64,000 nucleotides of DNA from Melieria omissa (lineage: Eukaryota > Arthropoda > Insecta > Diptera > Ulidiidae), in contig OZ020267.1 in assembly GCA_963971225.1 (NCBI GenBank), forward strand, positions 55,693,590 to 55,757,589, read 5' to 3'. The first letter of the stretch is position 1. Each line of letters begins with the position of its first letter. Positions 1 through 12,349 of the stretch are shown here, piece after piece. The notes under the pieces are model-generated. The model saw nothing but the letters and a program-made list of their open reading frames with translations. It was not told the DNA's origin and ran no database searches. The position numbers and the translations under genes are program-made.

Positions 1-210
1 ACATATAAAATGAAAGATATATTATTTATGCAAATAATAAGCCTAACATCAATAGAACCGAAAGAAAAATTACAAAGTTATGAAGCACTGATTGCAAACA
101 CCAACTTTACATTTATTACATCGTGCGAAGAAAAATTAATTTTTGTCAAAACCCATTCAAATGTTGATATAGCCGTGAAACAAGAGGTAATTTATAGTAA
201 CCCGGTATAG
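1..210 (+). CDS. possible 3' end of an unidentified reading frame
   Basis: The frame is open from the window edge to a stop at 208-210. An in-frame ATG at 10 would give 66 residues, but the frame may continue from outside. The peptide has ordinary amino-acid composition (mixed charged, aromatic and small residues, ending EVIYSNPV) rather than the repeat-derived composition of most open frames here. I do not recognise a family. Codons are AT-rich like the surroundings. It could be the tail of a transposon protein, or chance. Confidence 0.2.
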   Translation, partial: TYKMKDILFMQIISLTSIEPKEKLQSYEALIANTNFTFITSCEEKLIFVKTHSNVDIAVKQEVIYSNPV

Positions 211-1359
211 TCAGTTTTTCATTTTCTGACCCAAAGTCCTTTTTAAAGGACTTTAAAATTTGAAGGACATATCTGTCACACACGTTAAGTATTTTTTTTT
301 AATATGTGCGGTTGTGCAGTGATGAAGATATGGGTATCAAATAAAAGAGGAAAACTGGCTCCTTTTAACTAAATTGTCTTTTTTGAACTTTCGGGACCAA
401 AATATGTCAGGTAAGGGAAACATAAAAAAATGTAAATGCATCTAAATTTTATTCTATTTTAGTCCAGGATTCAATTTTAATGATTCTCTTTCATTAACGA
501 AACGTAAATTTTGAACTGTTTTAAGACTTTTTTGATGCTCGGCCGATGCCAAATCGATTTTGATTAATCAATCCAATATATCTTTCTCTTTCTCTTATTA
601 TCTCAGCATTTCCACTAGTTTTTCTTAACTGTGTACACAAGTAGACAAGCGTGGCACACATCGATGCACACATTGAACGTTTTCATGGACAACTAAACAG
701 ACATCTAGCCAAATGGACGGTCAGTGAGTCAATGCACATGCGAATGGCAGCTGGCGATGGCGCAAACAGTTCACGTTCAAGTACTTTAACAGCTCAGCAG
801 AAAACAAAAAAAAAATTGAAGAAAAAATAGCAAACGTTTCTAATGAAATGAAGAAAGAAATGGATAGCAAAATATTTAATTCGATTAAATTATAATTTAT
901 TTGACGTTTTCCCCCTATAAAAGTAATTGGAATTTAAAAATTTCAACAGCTGTTGAGTTGAGTTGCTAAAATGATTAGATCAATTCGACCACAGCATAAT
1001 TGAACGAAGAATGGGCGCAGAGCCTCCAAAAAGTCGGACATTTAAGGCATTCATTAGCCGAAAGCCAAAACCACTTGGAGTCATTTGAGGTTAGATACGC
1101 AGAGTGCTGATTTGGCAATTTTATCGTTGAAAAAGTCATTCACATTTCCTTTGAATCAATGCTTAAAATGCTTTAATTAATTTGAGTTTTTCGATTTTAA
1201 CTTCAGACTTATAAGGAATTGTAGGCTTTTATGGTGATGAAGAGGACTGGCTATCTGCTTAAGTTTCATGCTTAAAATTTAAACGGAGCAAACATTAGTG
1301 CAGATTTTGAGGTTAAAATAGAACTAAATTGTTTTTGTATATCTTTTGGGGTCAAATAT
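211..1359. other. AT-rich DNA, no gene seen
   Basis: No supported coding frame, transposon end or RNA gene is visible. The stretch runs up to the TTTCAT repeat block. Confidence 0.5.
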
Positions 1360-2201
1360 TCATATTCAAATTTCATTCATTTCATTATTTCATGAATTTT
1401 ACTGATTTCATTATTTCATTTATTTCATTAATATCATTAATTTCATTAATTCCATTAATTTAATTCATTTCACTTTTTCATTATTTCCATTCATTTCATT
1501 AATTTCATCAGTTCCATTAATTTCTTTGATTTCATTGAATTCATTCGTTTCACTCATTTCATTATTTTCATTAATTTCATTCAATTAACTTCATTTCACT
1601 ACATTCATTTCATTCGCTTCATTTCATTTAATTTATTTCATTCAATTCACTTCATTTCATTCACTTCAATTCATTTAATGTATTTCATTCATTTCATTCA
1701 TTTAACTAATTTCAGTCATTTCACTTATTTCATTCATTTCATTAATTTTATTAATTTCATTTCATTCATTTCACTGATTTCATTGACTTCAATAATTTCA
1801 TTTTTCCATTTAATTTTCCTTCATAATTTCATTCACTTCATTCATTTGATTCAATTAACTCATTTCATTCAATTCATTCATTTCATTCATTTCATTCATT
1901 TTATTCAATTCACTCATTTCATTCACTTCATTCATTTCATTCATTTCATTAATTTCATTCATTTCATTCGTTTCACTCATTTCATTCATTTCATTCTTTT
2001 TATTCATTTAATTGATTTTACGTGTATTCATTCCATTCATTTCACTCATTTTATTCATTTCATTCATTTAATTCATTTCATTTATTTAGTTATATTTCAT
2101 TAATTTAATTAATTTTATTCATTTCATTCAATTCACTCATTTCATTAATTTCATTTATTTTATTAATTTCATTCACTTCACTCCATTTCATTTAATTCAT
2201 T
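1360..2201. repeat. TTTCATTCA-type degenerate minisatellite
   Basis: About 840 bp are built from interspersed TTTCAT, TTCATTCA and TTTCATTAA units of 9-10 bp. The long open frames across it (repeating FIHFIH residues) follow from the repeat and are not genes. The same repeat resumes at about 3078-3150, after the hAT-type element, so that element inserted near the edge of the array. Confidence 0.9.
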
Positions 2202-2209
2202 ATATTTAC
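2202..2209. repeat. 8-bp target site duplication (left)
   Basis: ATATTTAC directly precedes the inverted terminal repeat and is repeated exactly at 3053-3060. Confidence 0.85.
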
Positions 2210-2480
2210 TAAAGAGCTGCACAAAATATCCTATTTAGCACACTTCACTACTGCACAGTACTGTCAAGTACTGTACTTCAGGGTCGCAATGACAGCAAAT
2301 TCAAATGCTCAATAGTTCTATTCTGCAACAAAGCAAGCACTACATCATTCGAAAACCTTTTCGATACAGTAGCGACAGTGCTTGTGTTCTGTTGCGAAAC
2401 AAAACATCAAAACAGAAAGCCGTACCGTTACTTAACCTCATTATAGGTTAAGTAACGGTAAGTCTTAGCAAGCACACGGC

Positions 2481-2575
2481 GTGAAGCAGAACTTCTACAT
2501 CACACCGTGTGAAGCAGAACTTCTACTTCACACCGCGTGAAACAGAACTTCTACTTCACACCGAGTGAAACAGAC
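2481..2575. repeat. 28-bp palindromic tandem repeat, about 4 units
   Basis: Units begin at 2481, 2509, 2537 and 2565. Each reads roughly GTGTGAAGCAGAACTTCT followed by ACTTCACAC, so each unit is close to a perfect palindrome (GTGTGAAG...CTTCACAC with AGAA.TTCT inside) and could form a small hairpin. Confidence 0.8.
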
Positions 2576-2730
2576 TTAATTAAATATCGGAAAAACATGT
2601 TTTAAACCTGCGTTTTTTTTTTTACATTAATGTTGTTGTAATGCTTGAAATGCAGCCTAGATTCCATACAAAATACCAAAAACAAACATCAGCTACTTCG
2701 ATCGTGCAAAACAAAACACCGTATGCTTGA

Positions 2731-2885
2731 AAATGTTCTACTTCAGTGCTGCACTTCAGTCTTGTTCTACTTCAGTGTTGTTCTATTTCCGTGTTGTTCC
2801 ACTGCAGTATTGTTCTACTTCAGTGTTGTTCTATTCCAGTGTTGTTCTACTTCAATGTTGTTCTACTTCAGTGTTGTTCTATACT
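2731..2885. repeat. 16-bp tandem repeat GTTCTACTTCAGTGTT, about 9 units
   Basis: The consensus unit is GTTCTACTTCAGTGTT with point variants. It shares the core TTCTACTTCA with the 28-bp repeat upstream in the same element. Confidence 0.8.
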
Positions 2886-3052
2886 TCAAGGTGCTTGAAG
2901 TTCTATTGTCGTTTCGTGCAGTATTTGTATAAATATCAAAAGCTTCCTTCACTGCAGTGCTTGTTTTGTAGTGATAGTGAAGAAGAGCGGCAGTATTTGA
3001 AAGCATAGCGATGGCTTGCAAGTCATTTTTTTAGTACTTGCGCAGCTCTTTA

Positions 3053-3060
3053 ATATTTAC
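3053..3060. repeat. 8-bp target site duplication (right)
   Basis: ATATTTAC, identical to 2202-2209. Confidence 0.85.
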
Positions 3061-6000
3061 TCCTTAATTGCTTATATTAATTTATTTCATTCATTTCACT
3101 CATTTCATACATATCTTTTAATTTATTTCATTTCATTTCGTTCATTTCCTTTCCGTTAAAAATGCACTTCAAGTATAAATAAACTTTTTTCTAGTTTTTT
3201 TTTTTTTAACATTGATTTCCATTCTGTTGTAAGTAGTAAAATCAAATATGTTTGCTAACATTGCTATTGAAAAGTCTAAGAGTATAATTCGGACGCTATA
3301 ACAACGATCGTAATTCAATGAAAGAAACCTTTAAACATTACATAAATCTTAAACTAAACAAATACTCAACAATGAATTTGTAATAAATAGAGATGAGAGA
3401 ATTTAAAAACCGCTTCTTATAAAACACATTATTAAAGAATTATCAGTGTCGTAAATTATAAAAGATTTTCACTAAAACTTAAACTAACCTTCCCAACTGT
3501 TTAGCTGGTCACATTGAATACTTCCGGTTTGATGATAAAACGGTATAGCATTAGTGTTTCCTTACTTGTCGGCTTATTTATTCAATTTGCTGCATGGAAC
3601 ATTTATCACGACACTGCTACGTGTGTAGCCGCCCTACATATATATTGCAACTTCTTTTCCCACTCATTATGCAGAAACTTGACTGAAGTTACATTTTTCT
3701 TTTGTTTTTATTTATTCAATTCTTTATTTGGATGTCTTTTTGTACGCTACGTTCGCTACAATGACCAAATTTTTTAGTTTCTTCATGACAGATTTTCCCA
3801 TTGGATTATTTTTGGTGATTATTTTCAGACTCTTTATTTAGTACGAAAGTCTCTAGCAACAATTAAACTTAATGAAGACCTTAAATATATTTCTCATAGT
3901 ATATTTTCTGGCAGTTATGTTTGTATTGTAGTTGCTACAGTCAAAACCGCTTCACTGAAAGTCGCTTGAAAATTCGCTGAATCTGAAAAATGCGCTTTAG
4001 TGAAATAGAAGTTGAAGTCCCATTTTTAATTGGTATTTTTCCTGTTTATGAGTTTGTTTGGTTAAAGCTTTGCATAAATGAAAAATTCGAATCCGAAGTA
4101 CGTTTAAATGAAAAGAATTAATTTAAGATGAGTTCGCTAAGCTGAAAACACAGGTTAACTATGTACAACCCAAAGGCTGGAAAAATTGGCCTGAATGAAA
4201 TTAGTTCTATTTTAAATTTGGATTTATCAAATTCAATCCTAACTCAATGTATAGTTTCAGACTCTTTTTCTGTGGCGGATTTATAAGTCGGACAGCATTG
4301 AAATTTGGTAAGAAATGGTACCATGAATATGTTGCTCCACTGGTGAAACCTCATGGGCGTTGGACAAGCGGTGTGTCACTGCTTTTGTAAAAAAAATTTT
4401 CGGATAACTTTTGAACTTAAGTCGCACATAAATGACATTTGGTGCGCATTCTTTGCTTAGACTGAAAAAATGATGTAGGTATTGAACAAAGGGGCTTGGA
4501 ATTTTAAAATTTTAATTTGGAGTTTTAATATTGCAATTTAAATATATCCCGACAGCATCGATATTCTTCGACTCAAACTATCAAAAATATCGAATGGACC
4601 AATTATCGACAGTTCCTCAGTCTCTTCTTTTTCTAATGCTTCCTGAAAGAAGCAATAAAATTGCCAGTGGATCAATGTAACCCACTCAAAATCTGTAGAT
4701 ATCATTCCAAAGAACCACCAAATGTTTTCACATACCTCCAAACAAGTCACAACACTCACACTCACACATTAACACAATTTGCAGCACACAGCGCTCTAAG
4801 CCACAGGCGAGTGGAATTTTCTGCATTTAGCCGCCAGCCGAAGAAGAATCGCTAAAAAAGAAGAAGCAGAACATTTACTTAGATGCGCGTATATTCAATT
4901 ACATTTTTGGAAGTGCTAATGCGGTCGGCGCAGGTTCGTTCATTGGCTCGCTTTTTTGTTTTGAATGGGAAAATTTTTGCACAATTTCGAAATTCGTCGT
5001 CGGCATAGAATTTCACTGCATTCACAAACAAAATCATATAACATTGAAAATAAGCATTAATCGGTTGCACTTGCAGCGCTGCGACTGTCAATGAAGTGCC
5101 ACTGCAGCCAGACAGAGAGAGAGAGAGAGAGGGAGATGGCCGCGGTCCATATGGCCAGCGCGACCACTAATGGCCGATTAGGTGAGCAGCCGATTCGAGG
5201 CATCAAATCAGTCGAAGGTTCTTCGCTGACATTTATTGCTAAATGATCGATATGGAAATGTATGTTTCGCACACCTTCACCGCAGTGCCATGGCCACTGG
5301 ACATAACTTGCATTGAGTCTTCATCAATCGTAGCCCAGCGTAGGTGGGTGTGTTCGGTATGCGCAAATAATTATTCATTTAGTGGCTAATTTGCATTGTT
5401 AATGTTTGTTGTTAATTGAAGATTTTCGCTTAATTTTTTTACAATTCAGAATTACAGAAACCTCACCTCACCCTTTACTCGGCAATGATTTTACGATACG
5501 GTGATGAAAATCGTTCATACCAAAGTCTGTGTTTTGAATAATAATGAAGCTCTCAACTTTACAATTATGTACACATTTTTCCTAAACACTTTGCGAACGG
5601 AAGTGTGGGCACAGCAGAATTGATTACATGTTTTTCTCAAGACGCAGCACGTTTCGAAGACGTTCAACACTCAATTCGTCGTTGCGTCTTGGAAATATTC
5701 AAATTCAGCTAAGGCCACGCGCACACTTGTGTGTACGAATATGGCATACAACAATAACAACAGCGACCATATAATTTGCAGTCATAAAATCTGCGCCAGT
5801 CATTAAAAACGCTCGTCGGCCAATACGCATATTCAACTGCGCGCCCCTTCGCCACCTTGCTGTCTCCTGCTTCCAGCCTCCTCGGCACAGTTGCGATGAA
5901 AAAAAAAACAACTACGCATGAGTGGCGTGTGCCAGCAATGCATGATGCATACATCTTCAATAAAATACACAAATCAGTTAAAGTGAAAATCACTAAAAAC

Positions 6001-7132
6001 AACAACAACAACAAAAACAAAATGAATAAAATTGAAAAAATATAGTAAAACGAACAAAAAAAGAAGAAACCAACATAAATACAAATGAAGCAGGAAAATG
6101 TTGAAATGTATTTATGCAAAATTTGAAGCAACATTTAGTGCACTTGAGGCGCAAATTTGGCGTGTGCCGAAACGTTTCGATGCGTGCGGAGGTGGCGCGT
6201 GTCTGCGTCGGCGTCGGCGTTCGGCGCGTTGGCTGGGCGCAACATGTCGCAGCTGTGCGGGCCGTCAGTCGAAAGCTGTGTAGACAGACGCACATGTAAT
6301 CATATTCATTTGTCGTCGGAAATTTGGTGGACGAGCTGGTCCATGGCCGCTGGAGATTGCCAAATGGCGCGCGGCCGGGGCGTGTATGATCTCACTCGTG
6401 CGCCATGGTCCGCTCTAGGTCACGCAGCGGCGGGCATACGCAATCCACTCGGTATGTCTAACTGCAGTTTTTAATTGATGATTTACGCGTAGATGCGGCA
6501 ATAAAGCGCGCGCACACGCACACGCACACCAACACACACACACACACGCACAGCTGGCTTGGCTGGATACGAAAATTCGCAGCTCACGCTGACCACGAAC
6601 ACAATGAGGGCGACGATGACGATGACCACGTCATTTTCTCAATGTTCTTGGCATTGTTGTTGTTGGTTTTTGCAAAAACTGTCCGCATGGCATCAATTCA
6701 CTGGCTCTGCTCTATTTATTGTTATTATTATTGTTGTTTGTTGTTGTTGTTGCTAGTGTTTGTTGTTCTGCCTTTGCATTACTCAATGTTAAGCAAACAT
6801 TGTAGCAGAAGGCGCCATTGTCTCAATGTGTGTGTGTGTGTGTGTGTGTGCGTTTGCTTTTTATGTTCCTTTTCAATTTAATAATTTTAATTTGTAATTA
6901 TTGAAAGCTGCGCGGCTGGTGCGGTCATTGTTTGCTTTCCCTGCTGCTTTGATGTCTCGAACTTGAACATCTGCTGCCGCGCCGCCCAACACCCCAACTG
7001 CTGCCGACGCATACGCGTCAAGAGCGACGGTCTGTGCGTTCGATTGGCAACACATGTGCCACGCCTGCTTTTGCAATTGCAATCGGCCAAGAAACGCACT
7101 CTGGCGTCTTGCGCAGTTTTCATTTAATGTCT
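3061..7132. other. intergenic or intronic DNA with microsatellites
   Basis: No gene is supported. It holds a GA run at about 5113-5132 (possible GAGA-factor site), a GC-richer stretch at about 6100-6480, a CA run at about 6509-6552, and GTT and GT runs at about 6720-6852. Near 4271, GTGGCGGATTTATAAG resembles the end of the small element at 7141, but no partner end is seen. Confidence 0.5.
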
Positions 7133-7140
7133 TCTCGTGT

Positions 7141-7257
7141 CAGTGGCGGATTCATAAGAATATTTTGGGAGGGGTTTTGAAAAACTAATTCATAACTGTT
7201 TATGTATATGGATTTTAATTTGTATGTAGTTTCAAAGTCGACCTTAATCCGCCACTG
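7141..7257. mobile_element. 117-bp hAT-type MITE
   Basis: The ends CAGTGGCGGATT and AATCCGCCACTG are inverted repeats and start with the YARNG pattern of hAT elements. Flanks are TCTCGTGT (7133-7140) and TCTCGTAA (7258-7265), an 8-bp duplication with its first six bases intact. No coding content. Confidence 0.75.
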
Positions 7258-7265
7258 TCTCGTAA

Positions 7266-7999
7266 GCTTTTTGTGTTTATTTTTGGCGCTGGTGAAACGT
7301 GGCAAACTGCAAGTAATCTTGTTTAAAGCGACTCACTGATGGTTTTTGTTTATGTTTTATTTGAAAATGTTTTTTCTTTGGCTTTTTCAATTGCAGCATT
7401 ATTATTATTTGCTTCGCAATCCAATCAAATTTTTCCATAACCCTGCAGGCTGCAGCAGTTTCAGGTTATGTTTTTGGTTAGCCACATATGGATCGAGGCA
7501 GCTTCTTCATTATACATAATTCGAATTGAGAAATCGTAGGGATCCAGCGATATAGTCACAGTGACCGCTTCTACGTTGATTTCTAGTTTTAGTTTTTGTA
7601 TGTTTTCAATGCTCTTCTAAACAGTGTTGGAGTAAATAATATGTAGAAACAACCTTCTTTGATTTTTTGAACCAACTGTACCTCCACAAATTATTCATAT
7701 TTCTTAAAAGTGCTCGCATGCTCTGATCATTAGGCAACGGTTGTTTATTTTACATTTCGATGGTTCCGTGCCATTCTTATTGCAACCCCGGTGGAGTAAA
7801 AGTTACGAATTTTTGCTTGGAAATATAAATAGAAACGAGACGAGCATAATGTTATTTACTAATCTTAAAAAGTTGAATACGAAACCAGTTTCATAAGTCA
7901 GTGAGTTTTTGAATAAACGAAATCTTTTTCGGCAAAAAAAGTTGTATTTCCCAACATAGTCTCATTTTAGCTTAATACCGAAAACTTCTTCGTTATCCA
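7266..7999. other. no gene seen
   Basis: Ordinary AT-rich sequence. I see no supported feature. Confidence 0.45.
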
Positions 8000-8166
8000 C
8001 AAATCTCCCAAAAATCCACTAAGGATCCGAAAAATCCCCTGACATAAAATATAGATCTCCTAAACTTTCTCCCAAACAATTCTTCCTCCTAAAAATTCCC
8101 CTATATCAAATTTCAAGAATCTCCTAAAACTAGTAGGAAATCTCCTGATCTGGCAACACTGAGTTT
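8000..8166. mobile_element. fragment of a CTCCTAAA-rich hAT-like MITE
   Basis: It ends in AATCTCCTGATCTGGCAACA followed by CTG, the same end as the element finishing at 9849, and carries the same CTCCTAAA and CCCTCCTAAAAATT internal motifs. A matching left end is not convincing, so it is called a fragment. Confidence 0.6.
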
Positions 8167-9265
8167 CAAGTATTTTACGCGACAGGAACGTCAACACTGG
8201 CCTCACTGACTTGACTCACATTCCCCATTGCAGTGACAACAAAATCCCGTCTTCGGATCAAATCTTCGCTGAGTCTTTACATACTTGACTGACAAAAACA
8301 AAAACTTATCACTGCTCGTAAAAGTAAACTGGCGAATTTTGTAAACAGGTTGCAAGCAGATCACTTTTTTTGTTGAATTTTAGTCACAAGTAATCGCAAG
8401 TCATAATCGTTAGTCATACGTATACACAATCTACAAGCCCATATACATATGTACTTATATACCTATATATATGTATATACATATCTATATAATGCTACTC
8501 GTGTCTTTCGCAGAAGCCGCACCGTAAATTATAAAACTCCCAGACAAACATCAGCGCACGCAATGCAATCGAATCGGCGCAACAGCGATAAGCAACACCA
8601 CGATGGGGGGTGTATAAGTGGGTGGGGGAGGGGCAGCCGAGATGGGACGCAAATAAGATTGTTGCCTCGCAACGCGGTAGCGTTCAAACAAGCGCAGAAT
8701 TAGTGCGAAAAAAGTGAAAGTGTGACAGCTTGCGCAGACATTTCGTGGTACTTCATGCGGCTGGAAAAGTTTAAGCGAAAATATTTGGTTCGAGAATAAG
8801 TCGTTGCTGGTGCCCGTTGTGCTTTCTTGAACAATATTTCAAGAGTATTTCAGAAGTTTGGGAAGAAGGGGAGGGAAAAAGGTAGAATGAATACTATTTG
8901 TGGTCTAGTAAAAGTCAGTCTTCTTCCTCAGAATATTGTTTTGATTTTTTTTAAAGCAGATGGAATTCTTTGTACATAATTTTTATACAAATTGGAATTG
9001 TTTATGTTTTTGATTTTTTAACTTAAATGTTATCTGGATTTATGTTGAATTTGTTCGCTATTTTTAATTAGTCTGCAAGAATTACTTTTTTATACCGGAA
9101 TATATAATAAATATATATATATAATAAATAACTAAATAAATAAGTATATTTTATATTATTGGAATTGGAATTTTTTATACATACTGATGGATCCATATCC
9201 AATGGCATATCCGATGGTTAAAAAGATCTGTCGGTGGATGGGTCTGTTTTCATCACTAATCCAGG
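8167..9265. other. no gene seen
   Basis: Contains a TATATACATA-rich patch near 8440-8490 and otherwise AT-rich sequence. The open frame at 8449-8703 has no recognisable features. Confidence 0.45.
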
Positions 9266-9849
9266 GTGTGTTGCCCAGATATCTGAAATGACTTTCTCCT
9301 AAATCTAAAAAAGAAGCTGAAATCTCCTCCCAAAAATCTAATAAGTTTCAAAATTTCTTTTTATAATTCTTGTCATTATAAAGTAAGAAAATCAACTTCT
9401 AATAAACAAATAAAATAAATTAGTTTTTTAATAAAGAATTGCAGCCTTTTTTTATTTAGGTTCAGTTTAACCCTTTCCGACATGAAAATAAACCGGGCTG
9501 TATAAATTATATGGGGTGTAGTCCAATATATTGGACATTGTGACTGAAAGGGTTAACTAAAATTTAACACCATATATACCACCAGCATATAAAAATGAGA
9601 TCGGAGTTCGCTTTTATAAACTTTCTTCATTCATTGCATAAATTATGCACTTTGAAGCATTAAATTTAATGAAAATATATCAGACACTTTAGCTTTCAAT
9701 ATTCAATGCTGCAGTGCCACTAATGATGTTAAATGTATCAACATCAAAATTTCAATATTTTCTCCTAAACAATTCCCCTCCTAAAAATTCTCCTAAAAGG
9801 CAAAGAATCTCCTAAATCTAGGAGGAAATCTCCTGATCTGGCAACACTG
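9266..9849. mobile_element. hAT-like MITE with CAGTGTTGCCAGAT ends
   Basis: The right end, read inward on the minus strand, is CAGTGTTGCCAGATCAGG. The left end is a decayed relative (GGTGTGTTGCCCAGATATCT). ATCCAG occurs beside both ends, as expected for a worn 8-bp duplication. The interior repeats CTCCTAAA motifs. It contains the 82-bp piggyBac-like element at 9471-9552, so it is the older insertion. Confidence 0.6.
9471..9552. mobile_element. 82-bp piggyBac-like MITE
   Basis: TTAA (9467-9470 and 9553-9556) flanks ends that read CCCTTTCCGACATG and, from the other side, CCCTTTCAGTCACA. TTAA duplication plus CCC ends is the piggyBac pattern. A palindrome GTCCAATATATTGGAC lies inside. The larger element at 40191-41300 has the same first eight bases and also carries an internal palindrome. 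Confidence 0.7.
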
Positions 9850-10226
9850 ATCCAGAACCTCTTTCTTCCCACTCTGTGGAAAGAACGTTGCTCAATATTT
9901 TTTGCATTATCGGTCTATGTGATTTCGAAAGTTTGTCGGTAGAATGTGACTTTGTAGAAACGAAAATGAAACTTGGACGGGACAAGGGCATAGACCACAC
10001 ACGGATAATAGATTTCAGGGTATTCCGAAAAAAGTGCAGATGGAAAAAACCATGATAGAGCTGGCCTGACCTTAAACTTAACGAATCGTAAATTAAAATT
10101 AGAAACTAAAAGTTGTAGTGAATGAGATTCCGACATTTGAGCCATGATCAATGAATCTGAATGAATAATAATCAGGTCAATGAATATTGCTGGTAGTTTT
10201 TATTAATGAATCTGAAAGAATCTTAA
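9850..10226. other. no gene seen
   Basis: AT-rich sequence without recognisable features. Confidence 0.4.
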
Positions 10227-10440
10227 AACGTTGAAGGTTGGGACTGTTTTCAAACGTCTTCTGTCGCAGCTGCATGAACGAGGAAGAGGAAGAAAATACA
10301 CTTTAACGTCTACGCACTTGTGCTGCTTTATTCAGAAGAAGAATGAACTACTAAGGCAATTTCTTCTTCGACCATCTGGGGATCCATTCGATAAGACTAC
10401 TGCCTACTAAGTTCGCGGTCTTCATGGCCTAAAAGGGCTA
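10227..10440 (+). pseudogene. 3' fragment of a non-LTR retrotransposon ORF
   Basis: Reading from 10259 the plus strand gives FCRSCMNEEEEENTL, which matches the cysteine motif found near the C-terminus of the second ORF in many insect non-LTR elements. The frame then decays. Similar fragments occur on the minus strand at 18130-18450 and 21505-21712. Only the tail is present, as expected for 5'-truncated insertions. Confidence 0.55.
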
Positions 10441-11159
10441 AGTGCAATTAATATAAAACTGTAATTAGTAATTGGTAGTAGTTATTGGTAGTAAGTTAGG
10501 TTTGGTTAAGTCGGTTTTATTAGGTTAAGTTTTTAAGTTTTTTTTTTGATTCTATGCGTAAGAAATAAGCAGTTTAGTGCAATAAATGAACTAATATCGA
10601 TTTTGACTATTTCACTATTTTCAAGCTGAATGTCGTTGCTCTCGGAGTGCAGCATCTCTTTACTCAGACAAAAATAAAACATCATAAAAAAACACATTTC
10701 GGCTCCGCTGATAACGAAACCGCACAACAGACCAACGCAAACAAATTTTGTTATCTCAAAGTTGTGACGTCTTTATTACGAAAGCAATCTTTTGCAGATA
10801 AATGAAATGGGAAAAGGCTTTTAGCAGCAATGGGGAAGTCAACAACAACAACAATATCGTCAACTGGCTGTTGGCACTGAGCGCAACTAAGCAAATTGTC
10901 TGCTCGTCAAATGACAACTATAACAACAACAACAACGACGAGTAGAAATAGTTAAAGTCCTAAGGCATCTACAACAACAACAACAACAACTAAAAGACCA
11001 CAAAACACGCGATCGAGTATTTAGAAAATAAAAATAAAATTACAACAACAAATGCAAAATATGGGCAATGCTATGTTTGTTGTTGTTGGTTTTTGTCGCT
11101 GCTTGATTTTTTATGATTTTTATGCTTTTCAGATTTATTTATTTTTTTGGCTCTTAAGC
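10441..11159. other. CAA-rich non-coding DNA
   Basis: Several CAACAACAA runs (about 10840-11060) and no supported gene. Confidence 0.45.
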
Positions 11160-11700
11160 CAAAAGCACTGAGCATAAAAACTTGAACGGCCAAACGTGCA
11201 CGACGCGACGTTGGCAGCGCGAAAACTTGAAGCTTAGAAATCGCGCTTGGAGCACGCGGCAGCCGGTTGTCGTTGGCGCTGAGAGTGCCCGGAGCGGCGC
11301 GGCCCACACTCTCGACTGGCGCCGCTCAATCTCAGTTCGCCTCTCGGGCACTGACACTCTCCGGCAGCGGCGCAGGCCCAAATATCTGCTGATCTCTGCC
11401 GGTTTCTGCCGGACTGTTGCCTGCTGGCTGAGCTCGGTTTTGGCGCTCTCGCAATTCGGCGCGCCGACATCGAATGTGGCGGAATTCGAGTTTAGGCGTT
11501 TGGCTGAGATGGTTTTTGTGGGGCCAAATTTTAGTGGTGCGCTCTTGTGGCCGTTCTTGGGCGTGCAGAAGTGCGGAGCGGCAACTGCGAAAGGCCAACA
11601 AGTGGGCAACGCAGGGTGGCCGATGCACATTTGCAGCTGGCTGCGCCAGAAGCGCTATTGCCCGATCGACTCTAGACATAACATTGACTGCACAACATAA
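11160..11700. other. GC-rich island of unknown role
   Basis: This stretch is far more GC-rich than its surroundings and is open in several frames on both strands, which follows from few AT-rich stops. It contains TCAGTT initiator-like sequence near 11332. It may be a promoter or an untranslated first exon. No protein family is recognised in any frame. Confidence 0.3.
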
Positions 11701-12349
11701 AACTGATTTGCATGAATTGCTGGTGTACACACTCACCTACAAACATACATAGCAATTCATTACAAATATACAAGTGTCGAAGATATCCCAGCAAGCAATT
11801 TGGAGGGAATAAATGAATTGGTTGTCTTACATAAAAGAGGCTGAGATCATAATTTTGGAAAGAAAGGATGAACAATTTCATAGGTACTGATGAGCTCGTA
11901 TCAAAACGTGAAGACAAAAGACTTAGAAAGAGGGTCTCATGAGGGTCTCTAAAGCCCTTTTGCTTCAAAGTATATCGGGAACGTATATTCAATACGTCTT
12001 CACGTCTTGTATGCCAACACACAATGCTTTAGAACAGCGAGAAAACCATTTTGGTCGCTAATTTTAAAGGAATAAATCAATCAATGAATGTCAAAATACC
12101 ATTGAACCCTCAATGTAAAAAGTTTTAAATAACCTGAGCTATTCGCGTTGTTAGAGGAGTTTATTCTATAAGCCTTCGATATATAATATTATATTTAAAA
12201 AAATTTCACACAATGATAAAAGTCAGACTCTGTTAACACAGAGCTCTGGTAAAAATTATCCTACGACCCGTTCACTCATTTTCTGAGAGCTGCTCTATAG
12301 GCATTGGATTCTTAACAATTCAAACAGCACTCATTGTGATTTTTAACTC
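11701..12349. other. no gene seen
   Basis: Ordinary AT-rich sequence leading into the degenerate repeat. Confidence 0.4.

Larger units (their letters stand above)
2210..3052 (+). mobile_element. non-autonomous hAT-type element, copy 1
   Basis: The element is 843 bp with terminal inverted repeats TAAAGAGCTGC and GCAGCTCTTTA. Its start fits the YARNG ends known for hAT transposons. It is flanked by a perfect 8-bp duplication, the hAT size. Inside are a 28-bp palindromic tandem repeat (from 2481) and a 16-bp tandem repeat (about 2731-2885). No transposase is present. The open frames of about 95 codons here are products of the 16-bp repeat. A second copy lies inverted at 59283-60104. Calling it hAT rests on ends and duplication length only. 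Confidence 0.85.

Noticed and set aside
2645..2932. 95-codon frame repeated at 59403-59690 that could look like a conserved gene
   Set aside because: It lies in the two copies of a hAT-type element and its cysteine/valine-rich part is the 16-bp tandem repeat.
3948..4165. Possible pogo-like MITE starting TACAGTCAAAACCGCTTCAC
   Set aside because: The supposed right end (CCTGTGTTTTCAGCTTAGCG on the minus strand) matches poorly and there is no TA-flanked partner.
5113..5132. GA run as a Polycomb/trithorax response element
   Set aside because: A single GA microsatellite without clustered companion motifs is not enough.
7629..8166. CAGTGTTGG near 7622 as the left end of the MITE ending at 8166
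   Set aside because: Only the first eight bases match and the flanks show no duplication.
11154..11752. Several overlapping frames of 90-170 codons on both strands
   Set aside because: They arise from high GC content; no frame shows family features or splice structure.
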